Shown piece by piece: positions 43,677 through 55,668 of a stretch of 64,000 nucleotides of DNA. The notes under the pieces are model-generated. The model saw only the letters and a program-made list of their open reading frames with translations, was not told the origin of the DNA and did no database searches. The position numbers and the translations under genes were made by a program. Position 1 is the stretch's first letter, and each line of letters starts with the position of its first letter. This stretch comes from Chalara sp. BL73 (lineage: Eukaryota > Ascomycota > Leotiomycetes > Helotiales), in contig CAKJVC010000010.1 in assembly GCA_918026815.1 (NCBI GenBank), positions 2,792,501-2,856,500 of the forward strand. The letters are read 5' to 3'.

Positions 43677-46600
43677 TCATGTAGCAGCCGACTTCCCAAC
43701 CTCCGTCACAACAATCGCGGTTAGTGCAGCAACAGTAACTGACTTGCTAAGCAATTCCAAAAACGGGATATCAACTTCAAAAGCCTGAAAAAACCAAGTC
43801 CGAAATTCAGCCGCAATCATGCTGTCCATGCCGTAAGCAGCTAAAGGCTTGGTGACATCGACCTTGTCAAGGGGTACAAGAATTAGATTACTGAATCGCT
43901 TAGAAATATGCAATAGAATTGCGTCCCCGAGTGAAGTGCCAGACTCCATTGCCTTAACAACCTCGGCCGGGAGATTTCCTTCCTGGCCCTTAAGTGCAAG
44001 ATCCGTCTCGCCGTCCAGTGCTCTGGCAAGAATTGAGGCACGAGGATCCTTGAGTGTTGGATTTGTGCCTTCGAAACCCTTTTTGCGAAGCTCAATAAGT
44101 CCAAGAGGCTCAAGGCCAGTCAAAATGTGGCTTTGCGCTAAGGAATCATAGGCATGAGGGATGAAAGTGTCGTTGGAGAGGGATACGTCGATAATTTGAA
44201 GCAATTCATCTTCATTGATGGCTTGAATACCTTTGCGGATCAAGAGAGCTTCAATCTCTGGGTTTTCATGGAGATATCCTACTTCAGAAATCATACCTAA
44301 CCCCACAGCCGTAGCAGGTAACCCGAGAGAATGTCGATGTCGGGCAAAGGCATCAAGAAAATGATTACCAGCGCAGTAGTTTGACTCAGTTGCAGTGCCC
44401 ACGCTACCAGAGATAGAGCTAGTCATCAAAAAGAAGTCAAGCTCAGAGTCTTTACCTTTAATAGCGTGGTGGAGGTTCCAGGTGCCAATGACCTTCGGGT
44501 CGATGCCTGTATGCCAGAAATGATTTGTCATTGTTGTGAAAAGCGCCTCCTGAAGAAAGTTTAGTTCGAGGTTTAGGCCCTGATGAAATGAAAGTTTTAA
44601 ACGAGAACTTACATTTAAACCCATAGCTGCTTGCACAACGCCTCCTATATTGCCTTTGACTCTCTTTACAGCCTCGAGGACATCAACTTCATTGCAAACA
44701 TTACCTTGAACAACATCACAGTGAGCTCCGCGGGATTCTAAATCTTCAACGAGGCGTCTTGCAGCGGGCCTGTCAAGTCCGGTTCTCCCAAGGAAAACAA
44801 ACTTTCTAGCACCCCTGCTTAGCATCCACTTCGATATACTGCGGCCAAGACCACCAAGGCATCCAACCATGATGTATGTTTTATTAGCACTTAGGATAGT
44901 ATTGAACTTGTAAGGGCGTAGTTTCAATATCGATTTGGGATCTTCGAGGCTGATAGCTATTTTCCCCATGCGATTCCGGGATGAGAAATGGCGCATTGCC
45001 TGCGTGACATTTGATACATCAAAGACTTCCAAAGGCTCAATCTTGGCGATTTTATTCTCTCGATAGAGTTGAAGGACTTCTGAGATCAAATCGGCCCAGA
45101 CCTTTTGATGTTCTTGTTTCTCGCTGTAGAAAAGATTGCTCATGTCAAAAGCCGAGAACGTTGCATTTTTTAGGAACTGTTCCATCTCTAGTCTGCCGCA
45201 GTCTGTGAGATCGCGCTTTCCGATCTCAATAAAACGACCAAACGGAGCACAACATCTCCAGCTAGCATGCAGGAGGTCGCCGGTAAGGGAGTTAAGTATG
45301 ACATCAACACCACGTCCATTGGTGGCCTGGAGAAGAGCGGGCAAGAAGGATTCATCCCGGGAGCTGAATATATTATTAGGATCAATTCCAAAGGTTTCAA
45401 CCAAGAACTGCTTCTTCGCCTCTGTTGAAACCGTAGTATAAATCTATATTAATCAGAATCAGTCTTTGTTATTATATAATTTGATTTTATAGGGATATAT
45501 ACCTTCGCACCAGCCAGCTTGGCAATTTGAATGGCTGCAATTCCAACACCACCAGCACCAGCATGGATCAAAACTGTTTCGCCCGATTTCAATTGTGCTC
45601 TATGATTCAAGGCATAGATGGATGTAGCATACACTACAGGTAACGTGGACATAAGGTTAAACTCCTCATTGTCTTGGAGTTTTTGGCAGGCCCATTCAGG
45701 GATAATTTCATTTGTCTTGAAGTGGCTGGGGGCCATAACCACTACGCGATCGCCTTGCTTAAGCTTCGTGACGGCACTACCGACTCGCTCTATTAAACCG
45801 CAAAATTCAAGCGCGCAAGTACTATCCCGGGTGTCGACTTTACCGCCAAGAACGTAGAAATCTTTGGCATTGAGACCAACAGCTTTAACTTCAACCTGAA
45901 CCTCGTTAGGCTGTAAGGTCTCCTTGGTCGGCGTTCGGGCAAAGAAGATTGTATCGAACTGGCCAAGCCTTTCAATGGATATCTGAGCAGGTTTCGCTTG
46001 ATCAAGGGGAGTGTTCACTATTTCTGCGCCTTGCTTTTGTCTGAACGAGTCATTCAGAGAGTCGTCGGGAACAAATCGACTGATATGAACCACATTCCCA
46101 GCCTGTATGAATTCGAATTCAAGATCGCTGTCGCGAGGTTGGGCCAAGATAGAGGCGATATTATTTGCCGTTGTTTGTGGTTGGTGATCGATATTGTCAA
46201 CATCGTACGTGAAAAACTTAAGAGACGGTTGCTCCAACATTAGAGCCCGTGAGAGCCCGGAAACGAGTGAATAATTGGGGTCGCCCCCCTTCAAAAGGTC
46301 TCCAGCTGTAATCCAGACTAAATTCGATGCATTGTCTGTGATAATCTTCAGCAGTTTCATTTGGTCATCAGTGATTCCAGCAAGCAACGGCTTTTCAGAC
46401 TCAAGCAATGAGAAGACTGTTGTCCCACGAGGAATATTCTGTTCTGAGACCTCATGTAACAAAAACCGCTGGATTGTAGAACCAGCAAGCTCTGACAGCT
46501 TGTTCTGGAGAGCCAGACCAAGAGAATTGATATCAGAATCGACGATGACAATTCTGCCGTCCTTCGTGTTATTGACAAATTCATTATCCCTGAAGAGGTG

Positions 46601-49600
46601 AGAGAATATGACACGGCCTTGGTATCCTTTGAGATTAGATTGGATAGCATCGAAACCATTCTCTGCTGAATGAAGATAACCAACAGATGAAGAAAGTGCC
46701 AAAAATAGGCCTCTCGGGGCCATAAGATCTTTCATTGCTGCGAGTCTGGTGCCCATATACATATCCGTCAAACCAATATTTGGCAACAGTATCAAATCGT
46801 AACTTTCATTGCTAACATTTGGGAGAGAATCTGGATCTTTTGGCAGACCAGTCTCAAAGTCCACAGCAGCGGCGAACAGTTCACCATAATCTGATATGAA
46901 TCCTTTCGAATAGGATCCAAATCTTCTGAATGACGTGTTGGCATGTAGGAGATCTAAAGCTGCTTGCGTGATCTCAGGTATGTCATTAGCCAGCTCAAGA
47001 ATTCGTAAGCCTGGATTTTTGTGAGACAGGAGAGTCAAAGTGGCCCCGAGCTTGAGTAAGCCTTCGTCAGAGACTTCCGAGTGAGACTCGGCAACGAAAT
47101 TATCAAGGTATGTAGCGAATCGATCCTCTGGAATAAGCCCAATACCATGAATGTCGGGTTTCCAGAGTACCCTCAGCATTGGATGGCGCTTCTCGGCAGG
47201 GTCTTTGTGTCTGGCGGCATCATATGCAGCCAAACGCACGTTCTTTACCTGCGCTTTGACCCGGCCCGCACCATCGTACAACTCGGCATTGATCCGAGCA
47301 GCACCAAAGCCAACTGCAAATGCTTCGGCGTCAATAAACCACGAGTCATCTAAAGTGTTGTTTATTGTTGCATGAAACAATGCAGAATCAATCATCACGG
47401 GCACTTTAGCTCGAAGGGAGCTTGTGATACCAGCGGTCGTGGCAATTATGGAAGTTTGAAGCATTGCATCGATTGTGATCGGATGTAAGACATAGTTAGG
47501 GCCGTACTCTGACGACTCTTCCCAATTCTGTAATAGCGCCACCTTTGTGGTACAGAATTGCGTATTCTTATCCCTTGGAACCCGAACATCAGTCACAGAT
47601 TGGAAAGCTCGCCCAAAATTTAAACCCTCTTTATAAAGTTTCTCGTACCAGATCCTTGGTGCGGATGGCTCCAAGACTTCTTGGGCGATTGAAAATTTTC
47701 GTGAAAGTGATGACTTAGACGTTGACTGTAAGCTTATGGACCCTGTTGCGTGGGTCGTAGAGATTCCATTAGAGAAAGACACAATTCGGAAATCCCACCA
47801 GTGAGAAGAGACCGAGCTGGAGGTAATAGTCGCTGGCCGAAGCGTCGTGAATAACTCAATTTGATCTGATGGCTCCTTGGACAACGAAAGAGCTTTTACA
47901 ATATTCACATTTCGTACACGGTATACCCTTTCTTTACCAAGTATCGGCTGACCGGTTTGCGTGACGGCTTCGATCGCCATTGCAACATATCCTGCGGCTG
48001 GAAATACAATTGTTTCTTCAAGCTTGTGATCTGATAGCCAGGAAATATCAGCAACCTTGATAATATTTCGCCAGTTGCTTTCAAATCCATTCCCACCAGG
48101 AATTTGGGAGCCAAGCAACTCGTGTCGCGGATATTTCCTTTGACGAAACTCTATGCTCGCACGGCTTTCATTCCAAAGAATGCCATCATAGGTCCAAAGA
48201 TATCTAGGCAAGTCAGATAGAACCCTGTGACGTTCTTTGAACGGAGAACCATCCATGGAGTTGATCTTGTTGAAAGGAATCTCGATTCCGTAACAATAGA
48301 GACGTCCAGCAAGGCCCAGTATGCACTGTACGCCATCTTTACCACGAGTCATTGCTGTGGAATAGGGTAGTTTATCATCTGCGAGTCCAATTTTCGTTCG
48401 AATTTGCTTGATCGGCATTTCGAGCGCAGAATGTGGTCCAAGCTCCACAAGGTGATAGTCGCCAGTGCCCGACAACTGCTCAATAGCAGTGGAGAAAAGC
48501 ACTGCATTCTCCAAGTTAGCACGCCAATAGGCAGGCCTGACATTTGAGTTTTGAATCTTGCCAGTCACAGAAGAGATGAATGTTGCATCTGTCGGCATCG
48601 TTCGCTCTATATCCAATGTTGATAAAGCCTGCTCAAGTAGAGCCTCATACTCAGCTCCAATTGCTTTCATATGATGCGAGTGGTAAGCGCGACCTCCGGT
48701 ATTCAGCTTTCGCGCAAATAGGCCCTGTTTCTGGAACTTTTCAAGGATTGTGTCAATGGCGGTTGCATCACCTGATAGGGTAACACTCTCAGGAGAATTG
48801 ACACATGCAACATTGATATATGTTTCAAGTCCGGAATCGCGGATCTCATAATCTGCATGCTCATGTGAAGCCCCCACGGCGATCATTGACCCTTGGAGCG
48901 TACTTTTCCCTACAACGTAGCCTCGATAATATGCTATCGTGATTGCTTCAGCAACAGATAGTAACCCTGCTGCAAATGCGGCGGCTATTTCACCCGAAGA
49001 GTGACCGACAGTTGCAGATGGGGAGATACCCCAGGAAGCAAGTAGTTGAACCATTGCAACTTGAATTGCGGTACATGTTGGCTGGGAGCGTGTCACATGA
49101 TGAACCATGCTAGTGGCTGCAGGTTCGTTAATGGCATCATAAAGAGTCCATGACGGTGGGTGAGGAAGCGACTGTAAGACTCTGTCCATTTCTGTAATGC
49201 AAGCACGGAAAAATTCATATTCTTCAAATAGCTCTTTGCACATTTGGGGCCACTGCGCGCCTTGCCCTGTGAAGACAAAGGCAAGTTGAGAGGGCGAGTT
49301 TGGCGGTACAATTCCCTCTGGGAGAGCTCGAAGATTGCTGAGCTTCCATGCATCGCCAATAGTGCTTTGTTTTACCGTCAAAAAGCCACGATGGTTGAAG
49401 TGGGATCGGCGAACTCCAAGAGTATAGGCGAGGTCGGTGATGTTCACGCCTGTCTTGACATAAGGAGCAATATCGATAACACGCGCTTCTAGTGCTTTCG
49501 AATCGGCCGCTGATACCGGCAATAAAAAGGTCTTGTCCTTTTGGCCTGGGCTAAGCACGATCTCGCCATATCCGTAAGGGACATGAGGCCCTGCGTTCTC

Positions 49601-51429
49601 GAGGATGCAGTGGGCATTGGCCCCTCCATACCCAAATGAATTAATGCCAGCACGACGAGTTGGGGGCGCCAGTAAGTATCTTGAGGCAGCTGTCCCACCC
49701 ATTTTTGGCCATGGCTGCTGTGATGTCACGACCTCTAGGTTCCATTCTGCTGTCTTGATCTTAGGGTTGATGTTCCGGACTCCTATAGTTGCAGGGATTG
49801 TGGATTTCTCGAGCGCAAGAACAGTTTTAATGACCGATGAGATACCACTAGCCGCCTCGCTATGACCGAGGTTTGTTTTGACCTAGAGTTAAATTAGTGT
49901 GAAATCAATAGATGATAGAGGGCGGTAGAAAAGAGGCATCCGTGGTTGAAATTAAAAAGAGTAAAACATGTGATCGCTTACGGATCCAATTAGCAATGGA
50001 CTGTCTTTGGGTCGCTGAAAGACACGTGACACAGCTGCAACCTCGATTGGATCGCCGACCTGCACCACAGTTGTCAGTATAATTTTCATCGTTATTATCA
50101 TTATCAACGCCATGGATTATCCGTATTATCCGTATTATCCAATGACTACTTGAACTCACCGGAGTTCCGGTCCCATGGCACTCGACGTATGCTGTTCCAT
50201 CTAGATCGAGCCCAGCTTTGGCATACGCTTTGCGGATCACAGCTTGCTGGCCGTCTGCGGAAGGGAGAGTGATTCCAGGGGTCTTCCCGTTGCTGTTTTC
50301 TGTCAGTATATTATATCATGGTGTAATGTAAACAATCAACGCTTCTGTTGAGCTATGGAGACTCACGCATTGATTGCTGTACTTCGGATCACCGCGCGTA
50401 TGGGGTCATTATCGCGGATGGCATCGGAGAGTCGCTTGAGATAGAGAGCTCCAATCCCATCAGCTCGGCCGTACCCATCAGCGTCATCGGAAAAGGTATG
50501 ACATGTTGATGTTCCAGATAATACACCGGCTTTCATAGTGCCTAGGTGTTGCTCCGGGGACTGGATTAAGTTCGCGCCAGCGACGACCGCGGCGGTACAT
50601 TCCTGGTTTTCCAGCGCAACGCATGCTGTATGGAGGCAATAGAGGGAGGATGAGCATGCGGTATCAATGACCATGCTAATCAACAGTTAGCCAGGATTGT
50701 AAGGACCATTTGCCCAAAGGCAGTTTTCAATGCAATATCAACATCGCCATTGTCTTCTTCCTACCACGCTTAACATACCTTGGTCCTTGCAGATTAAATG
50801 CGTGACTAATGCGGTTTCCAAGAATAGTTGTGCCCATACCAGTTGCGCTATAGCGATGCATATACTCGGGATCGCGTGTCTGCATTACTTGGTAATCGAC
50901 AGTAAAGTTGCCGACATAACAGCCAGTGTTACTTCCAGAGACGGCCGAAAGAGAAGTGCCCGCACTCTCGAAACACTCAAAGACTACTTCAAGAAGTTTT
51001 CGTTGTTGAGGATCCATATAAGTCGCTTCCATATTGTTGATTCCGAAAAACGCATTGTCGAACTCTCGCACATCCTCCTGCAGAAAATAACCTCCTTTCG
51101 TATTCATACTTCCTGGTCGATCAACACCTTTGGGGTGGTAAAAGGCGTCCACATTGAACCGTGACGACGGTACTTTGCATCGTCCGTCTTTCTTGGCTAC
51201 TAACAGATCCCAAAGCTCAGAGCTACTGTGAACCTCGCCTGGTAGGCGACATGCTATAAGGCGTTACCATGAGTAGTTGCTCTCAGCATGAGTTTTGGTT
51301 TCGGGATTACTTACCCATTCCAACAATTGCAATCGGCTCTACCTCTCTTTGAAGCAGAGGTGGTGAAGCCCTATCTGATTCCGACGAATCAGTTGGCGTG
51401 TGTATTGCTGATACGTGATGAGGAGCCAT
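43677..51429 (-). CDS. Highly reducing type I polyketide synthase (KS-AT-DH-MT*-ER-KR-ACP)
   Basis: The backbone enzyme of the cluster, about 2,400 residues. Start ATG is at 51427-51429 and stop at 43677. Introns seen: 51254-51314, 50676-50778, about 50300-50366, two in 49880-50165, one at about 45430-45500 and an in-frame one of 63 nt near 44549-44611, which would otherwise insert residues after [11 protein letters not shown] has its full triad: [15 protein letters not shown] and [14 protein letters not shown] has [14 protein letters not shown] (about 660). DH has [15 protein letters not shown] (about 975), with Glu where Gly is usual, and the second motif [12 protein letters not shown]-methyltransferase region (about 1330-1500) has lost the SAM glycine motif. 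ER has GLNAKDF and [16 protein letters not shown] has [23 protein letters not shown] and NYCAGN; ACP carries Ser in [10 protein letters not shown]. There is no thioesterase or reductase release domain, so release needs a partner. It shares a 337-nt promoter with the next gene. Confidence 0.93.
50110..50145. repeat. ATTATCCGT mini-repeat in a PKS intron
   Basis: Three near-perfect copies of attatccgt in tandem, next to another ATTATC-rich stretch (about 50090-50104), all within the intron that follows the HGTGTP motif. Confidence 0.7.
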
Positions 51430-51766
51430 GGTTCAAATCTTCATAGGACACTACAAAGAGATACTAGCTTAGGTTGGAACTGAGTGTTGAGCTCTCAGTG
51501 CTGCCAGATGTCGTTTCTGTTCGCACTTTTCAAAAGCATTTCATGACTATAATGTTGCAGAAAGGTGGCTGCTTGTTCTCTATTTAGTTAGTTGCCGAAC
51601 ATAGGTGACCCACTGCCAATCTTGGACATGCCGCTTTTCGGAGATGCCTTTCTCTTCGAACTAGCGGAAAATAATCAAGCTCGCTGAAAAATTAGTTCTA
51701 GAGGATTACACCTTCAAGTCCCATATCTGCGCCTACTGATTCATTATTCTTGAAATTTAACTTGCT
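51430..51766. promoter_or_regulatory. Shared divergent promoter of the PKS and Ayr1-like SDR genes
   Basis: Only 337 nt separate the two start codons, so both genes must draw regulation from this segment. It contains TTCGGA at 51637-51642, related to TTCCGAA/TTCGGAA sites upstream of other cluster genes. That these are regulator sites is inference. Confidence 0.6.
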
Positions 51767-52932
51767 ATGGAATCAAAAAGAGTTGCACTAGTTACTGGCT
51801 GTGGGCTCGGCGGCATTGGTCATGCTTTGGTTCTCCAGCTTAGGCAACAAAGTATATTCTATTCTATATCTTTTAATATCAGCTTGCTAAATGTTCTTGC
51901 TAACACGTTGAATAATTAGATTTTGTTGTTGTCGCCACCGTACTGCCTTTCGAGGCCCGTGAACACCTCCAAGACCCTAATATTATTTGTGTGAATTGCG
52001 ACGTGACAAACGAGAAGAATGTTGTAGAACTTAGTGATACAGTTCGAAATATCAATTTTGGGCAACTCAATGTTCTCATCAACAATGCTGGCATATGTGA
52101 GTCATTTTCTAGCTTAAATATATTACGCGCTCACATATAGATAGGCTATACAATGACAGCTGTAGACACTGAGACTAGCGAAGTTGAGAAAATGTTTGCT
52201 GTGAACGTTTTCGGTCCCATGCGAATGGTTCGTGTCTTCCACAAAATGATAGTCAAAGCGAAAGGGACAATCGTGAATATCGGTTCTGTCGGCGGGATAG
52301 TGCCATATATATATGGAGGTAGGGTTATCTTTCATTGGTCAGAGGCTTTGTTGACCCCACTTGTAGCCAGTTATAATGCTAGCAAAGCTGCGTTACACCA
52401 TTACGGAAATACTCTCAGGGCAGAGATGAAACCGTTTGGCGTCCAGGTGATAAACATCATCTCAGGCGAAGTTGGGACCAATATTTTGAAGCGGGACAAA
52501 GAGTGTCGAAGAACATTGCCCGAAGGTCAGATCCATTATTTAAGGTTAAATAAATCAGGATTATTGACACATGGAATGTTTACAGACTCCATATTTGGAC
52601 CACTTCGTGAACAATTCGAGGCCCACATCACTCGAACACCTAGTAAGTAATACTCCCCGCTATTCTTATTTTTTCTTACATCAATGGACAGCAACTATCA
52701 CGCCCGATCAATATGCCTGTAGAGTAGTAAAGGAAATAGCCAAGAGTCAGCCTGTTGCCTGGCTCTGGTATGGCCCGACAACATCAATTGTACGGTGGTG
52801 CGATCTGATATTACCACGTACGTTTTGGGTAAGTCTAGTTAACTTAAGGGTGTTTTCCCCCGAAGGCTTATTTTTACACAGGATCTGCTATTTTGGAGGA
52901 TGTTTGAAATGGATAAGCTGGCTACGCCGTAA
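51767..52932 (+). CDS. Ayr1-like short-chain dehydrogenase/reductase
   Basis: Classical SDR most like NADPH-dependent 1-acyl-dihydroxyacetone-phosphate reductases (Ayr1 type). At least six exons; frame is kept through introns at about 51851-51918, 52097-52145, 52320-52368, 52525-52586, 52643-52694 and 52829-52881. Motifs: TGCGLGGIGHAL (cofactor loop, Gly-rich), NNAGI, catalytic Ser in IGSVGGIVPY, and YNASKAAL with the Tyr-x3-Lys pair, whose first residues come from a splice junction (YG|A SYNASKAAL). The C-terminal part (VVKEIAKSQPVAWLWYGPTTSIVRWCDLILPRTFW) is the tail typical of Ayr1-like proteins, a probable membrane-associating helix. Divergent from the PKS across a short shared promoter, so very likely co-regulated. 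The role in oxidising or reducing the polyketide chain is inferred from known salicylaldehyde clusters. Confidence 0.88.
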
Positions 52933-53299
52933 ATAATTTGGAGGATGCGCAAACAGTTTGATTTTTTGTGTTCTGAGTACTTTAGTTCCAAATACCTATT
53001 TTGTTTGGGAAGCTGAAGTATACGTATATCAACCCTGGTCACACATGTAACTAGTGAAGTCACTTCAGTAAGGTCCGGGTTATCTAACAATGGTAATCCG
53101 ACTTACAATAGCCCCATTATAAGTGCCCGAAATTGTTCGATTCACTCGCTTCTGCCAGATCGGGACAAGCCGAAATCTCTATTTGCCGGTAACCATACAA
53201 GTTGTCAAGGTACCCAGAGCTAGTCATTGTGAGTTGGCGTTTAAAAGATCTAAAACTCAAGGTCTTGTTGAACACAGCCACAGCCACAACTACGAAATT
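52933..53299. other. Short intergenic region, promoter of the second cluster SDR
   Basis: Contains two CCGAAAT sequences (about 53127 and 53170), loosely like the TTCCGAA sites elsewhere in the cluster. No gene. Confidence 0.45.
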
Positions 53300-54315
53300 A
53301 TGAACATAAACGGCTTTGCCCTTGTTACTGGTGCAGGTGAGAACTTTTGGTCTTTCTACATCTACGTCACACAAATAGCTTATGATGTAAATCTAGGAAG
53401 CGGAATAGGTCGTGATTGTGGCATTGCATATGCTATTGAGGGTGCAGCCGGAGTAGTATTTGCAGATATCAGTCTGACAGCCGCAAGTTCTGCCGTCGAA
53501 GATAGCAAGACATTAGCTACTAATCCAAGGTATAAAGCGTTGGCTATCGCTGTCGATGTATCCAATGTTGAAAGTGTAGAGAATATGGTGGCTAGGACTA
53601 TCGCTGAATTCGGGCGAATCGATTATGCGGTAAATAGCGCTGGTGTGAGTTACTATCCTCCTTGAGGTGCCTCCAATATACCAACTATATTGATCGGTAT
53701 TAGGTTGGGGTTCAAGATCCACAAAATATTGCAGAGGCTTCAATCAGTGAATTTCAAAGATTCTTTGATGTCAACGTCAAGGGTACGTTATTGTGTGTTA
53801 GAGCTCTGAGCCGTGTTATGCGAACACAATCTCCGATCATGCTAGAGACTCGAAAAGGGTTCCCATCTAGAGACTGTGGCCGCGGCGTGATTATCAACTT
53901 GGGTTCCTGCAACTCCTATGTTGCAACTCCAAATATTGTGCAATATACCAGCTCTAAGCACGCTGTTTTGGGTTTGACTCGGAATGCTGGTGCGTCTTCC
54001 TCCCTAAATTTTGTCTTTATGTGTAAGAATATTTATTATAGGTATTAACGAAGCGCAGCACTTGACAATGCGCCTTACGGAGTACGTGTCAATGCCATTT
54101 GCCCCTCGTGGGTTGAAACCCCAATGATACAGCGTGCTATTGAGGGTGATCCTGGTCTGGGAGCAATAATGAACAGAGTTGTGCCCATGGGACGAATTGC
54201 AAAGGTTTCTGAGATCTCCGATGTACTCATGTTCATGAGTAGTCCCCGATCGAGCTATGTAACAGGTGCTGGGTGGCTGGTAGACGGTGGAGCGACTTTA
54301 CAAATGCAGACTTAA
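53300..54315 (+). CDS. Short-chain dehydrogenase/reductase (FabG/2,5-dichloro-diol-type)
   Basis: Classical SDR of about 265 residues in four exons. Start ATG at 53300 opens MNINGFALVTGAG; an intron (gtgaga ... aaatctag) falls inside the cofactor motif and splicing restores TGAGSGIGRDCG. The acidic residue in VFADIS after strand 2 suggests NAD(H) preference. NSAGV lies next to the second intron (gtgagt ... tattag), then VGVQDP, NVKG, the catalytic Ser in INLGSCNSYVATP, and YTSSKHAVLGLTRNA with the catalytic Tyr/Lys. The third intron ends gcgcag before LDNAPYGVRVNAICPSWVETPM. The C-terminus ends in the usual YVTGAGWLVDGGATLQ block. Intact. Third SDR of the cluster and the best candidate for an oxidation (NAD-dependent dehydrogenase) step, an inference from the cofactor site. 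Confidence 0.9.
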
Positions 54316-55030
54316 GGCATATATTATCTCTCAAATAAGCATAGAAGTCTTCGTATTATTCTCAAACGCTCAAAATAAGGACTTTGGTGTTATGATAAGC
54401 TGCCATTGTCAGTGAATATTCCCTCACTCTCTAGACCTGCACACTGCATATTCATAATAAATAGTGAATGTGATAAAAGAGTTTTAGCGCAGGACAGAAA
54501 ACATCACCAGATTAATCGCATCAGTTACTAACCTGGGAAGTATAGTCCCTGTTGTTGGACGAATTGCCCTCCTAATTTTGCCGTAGCTATTTTTAAAGAA
54601 TAGTATTGTCTATATGAAAGTTTCTATTTCGTATGTCTGTATCATCAATAACCAGTATCCCTTATGTGTGGAATGAATCACTTCAGTTATTGGATCTTTT
54701 AGTGCCCGCAAATCTTGTGCGCGATCGCGGTTACATTTCCGGAAAAGGGCTTCGTCGAAACAGATTTGGGACTTCAAAAAGCGCAAAAGCCTGGCTGTTC
54801 AATAATATTGGCATCTGTAGTCAGGGGCGGATTTCCGAATGGAAGCAAAAGTTACTTTCAGAGTTCGGAATCAGCCCTAATTAGGAATTTCCGAAATGGA
54901 ACTGTAAAATACAAAAACACTATCGGGAAGTAAACTTCTATAAGCTAGAGACTGGAACCTTTCCTCCGGCCAAGTTTATCATCCCAATACTGAGTAGAGA
55001 GAATAAACCTTGTCCACATATCACGTCACG
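54316..55030. other. Intergenic region upstream of the cupin gene
   Basis: No supported gene. Short overlapping open frames at 54633-54933 carry no recognised domain. The last 200 nt hold a cluster of TTCCGAA-type sites, listed separately. Confidence 0.5.
54833..54895. promoter_or_regulatory. Three TTCCGAA/TTCGGAA sites upstream of the cupin gene
   Basis: TTCCGAA occurs at 54833-54839, its complement TTCGGAA at 54864-54870 and TTCCGAA again at 54889-54895: three in 63 nt, ending about 135 nt before the start codon. Further copies lie in other cluster promoters (60882-60888; half-site-like 51637). These are candidate binding sites for the cluster Zn2Cys6 factor, whose family often binds CGG/CCG half-sites. 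Not proven. Confidence 0.45.
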
Positions 55031-55668
55031 ATGTCTGCCGCAGAGGATTCGGATCATGGACCAATAACCAGATTTCCTGCGGATGACCTACGAAATCCAT
55101 ATCGACTTATTACCACTCACAATGAGAAAGGCCAAGGCATTTTCTGCGCTACTGATCGAGGCGAGCATCATCGTGTGATGGTAAGAGGAAAGGGGGTGGC
55201 AAATATTATCTACAGCACCAAGTCCAACCCTGTAGACTTAAACAACGAAGCTGATATTGAGTACGCCAAGAACAATGAGGTGTGTTATCTCTAAGATTCT
55301 TTGAACTGTAGATTTATTCTGACGCCACTATAACACAGCCTAGTTTGCATATACATAACGGATCTGTTGTTAGGCTGATTGATTTTGCTCCGGGCGTTGA
55401 GTCACCGCTTCACCGGGCCATGTCGATTGATTATGGGATCGTCATAGAAGGGGAATTTGAATTGACTCTCGATAGCGGAGAGTCTCGAATCATGAAGCCA
55501 GGAGATATCTCCGTTCAACGGGCAACGATGCACAAATGGAGAAATACATCTCCAACGAAGTCGGCGCGGGCGGTTTTTGTGCTGCTAGATTGCCTTCCTC
55601 TGGTTGTTAATGGGCAGAAGATTGAGGAAGATCTTGGTACTCTAGCACCTGAGTATGCTGGACGTTGA
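55031..55668 (+). CDS. Cupin-domain protein
   Basis: A small single-domain cupin of 192 residues in two exons (55031-55279, 55339-55668; intron gtgtgt ... aacacag). The conserved barrel is in the second exon: [31 protein letters not shown] (motif 1, split here for description only, with His in PLHR and Glu in VIEGEFEL) and motif 2 around [17 protein letters not shown], with the His of MHKW. Only part of the classical metal-binding set is present (one His in motif 1 rather than two). Cupins of this size recur in HR-PKS salicylaldehyde clusters, where genetic work places them with the SDRs in forming the aromatic ring, although the reaction is not known to me in detail. Located between an SDR and a P450 gene, all rightward. 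Confidence 0.87.

Noticed and set aside
44549..44611. Insertion of 21 residues in the PKS ketoreductase region
   Set aside because: It has GT-AG ends (gtaagt ... cttcag) and removing it joins VVQAAMGLN to EALFTTMTN as in homologous enzymes, so it is an in-frame intron.
54633..54933. A further small gene between the SDR and cupin genes
   Set aside because: Overlapping short frames with no recognisable domain or splice pattern; the DNA is better read as promoter.
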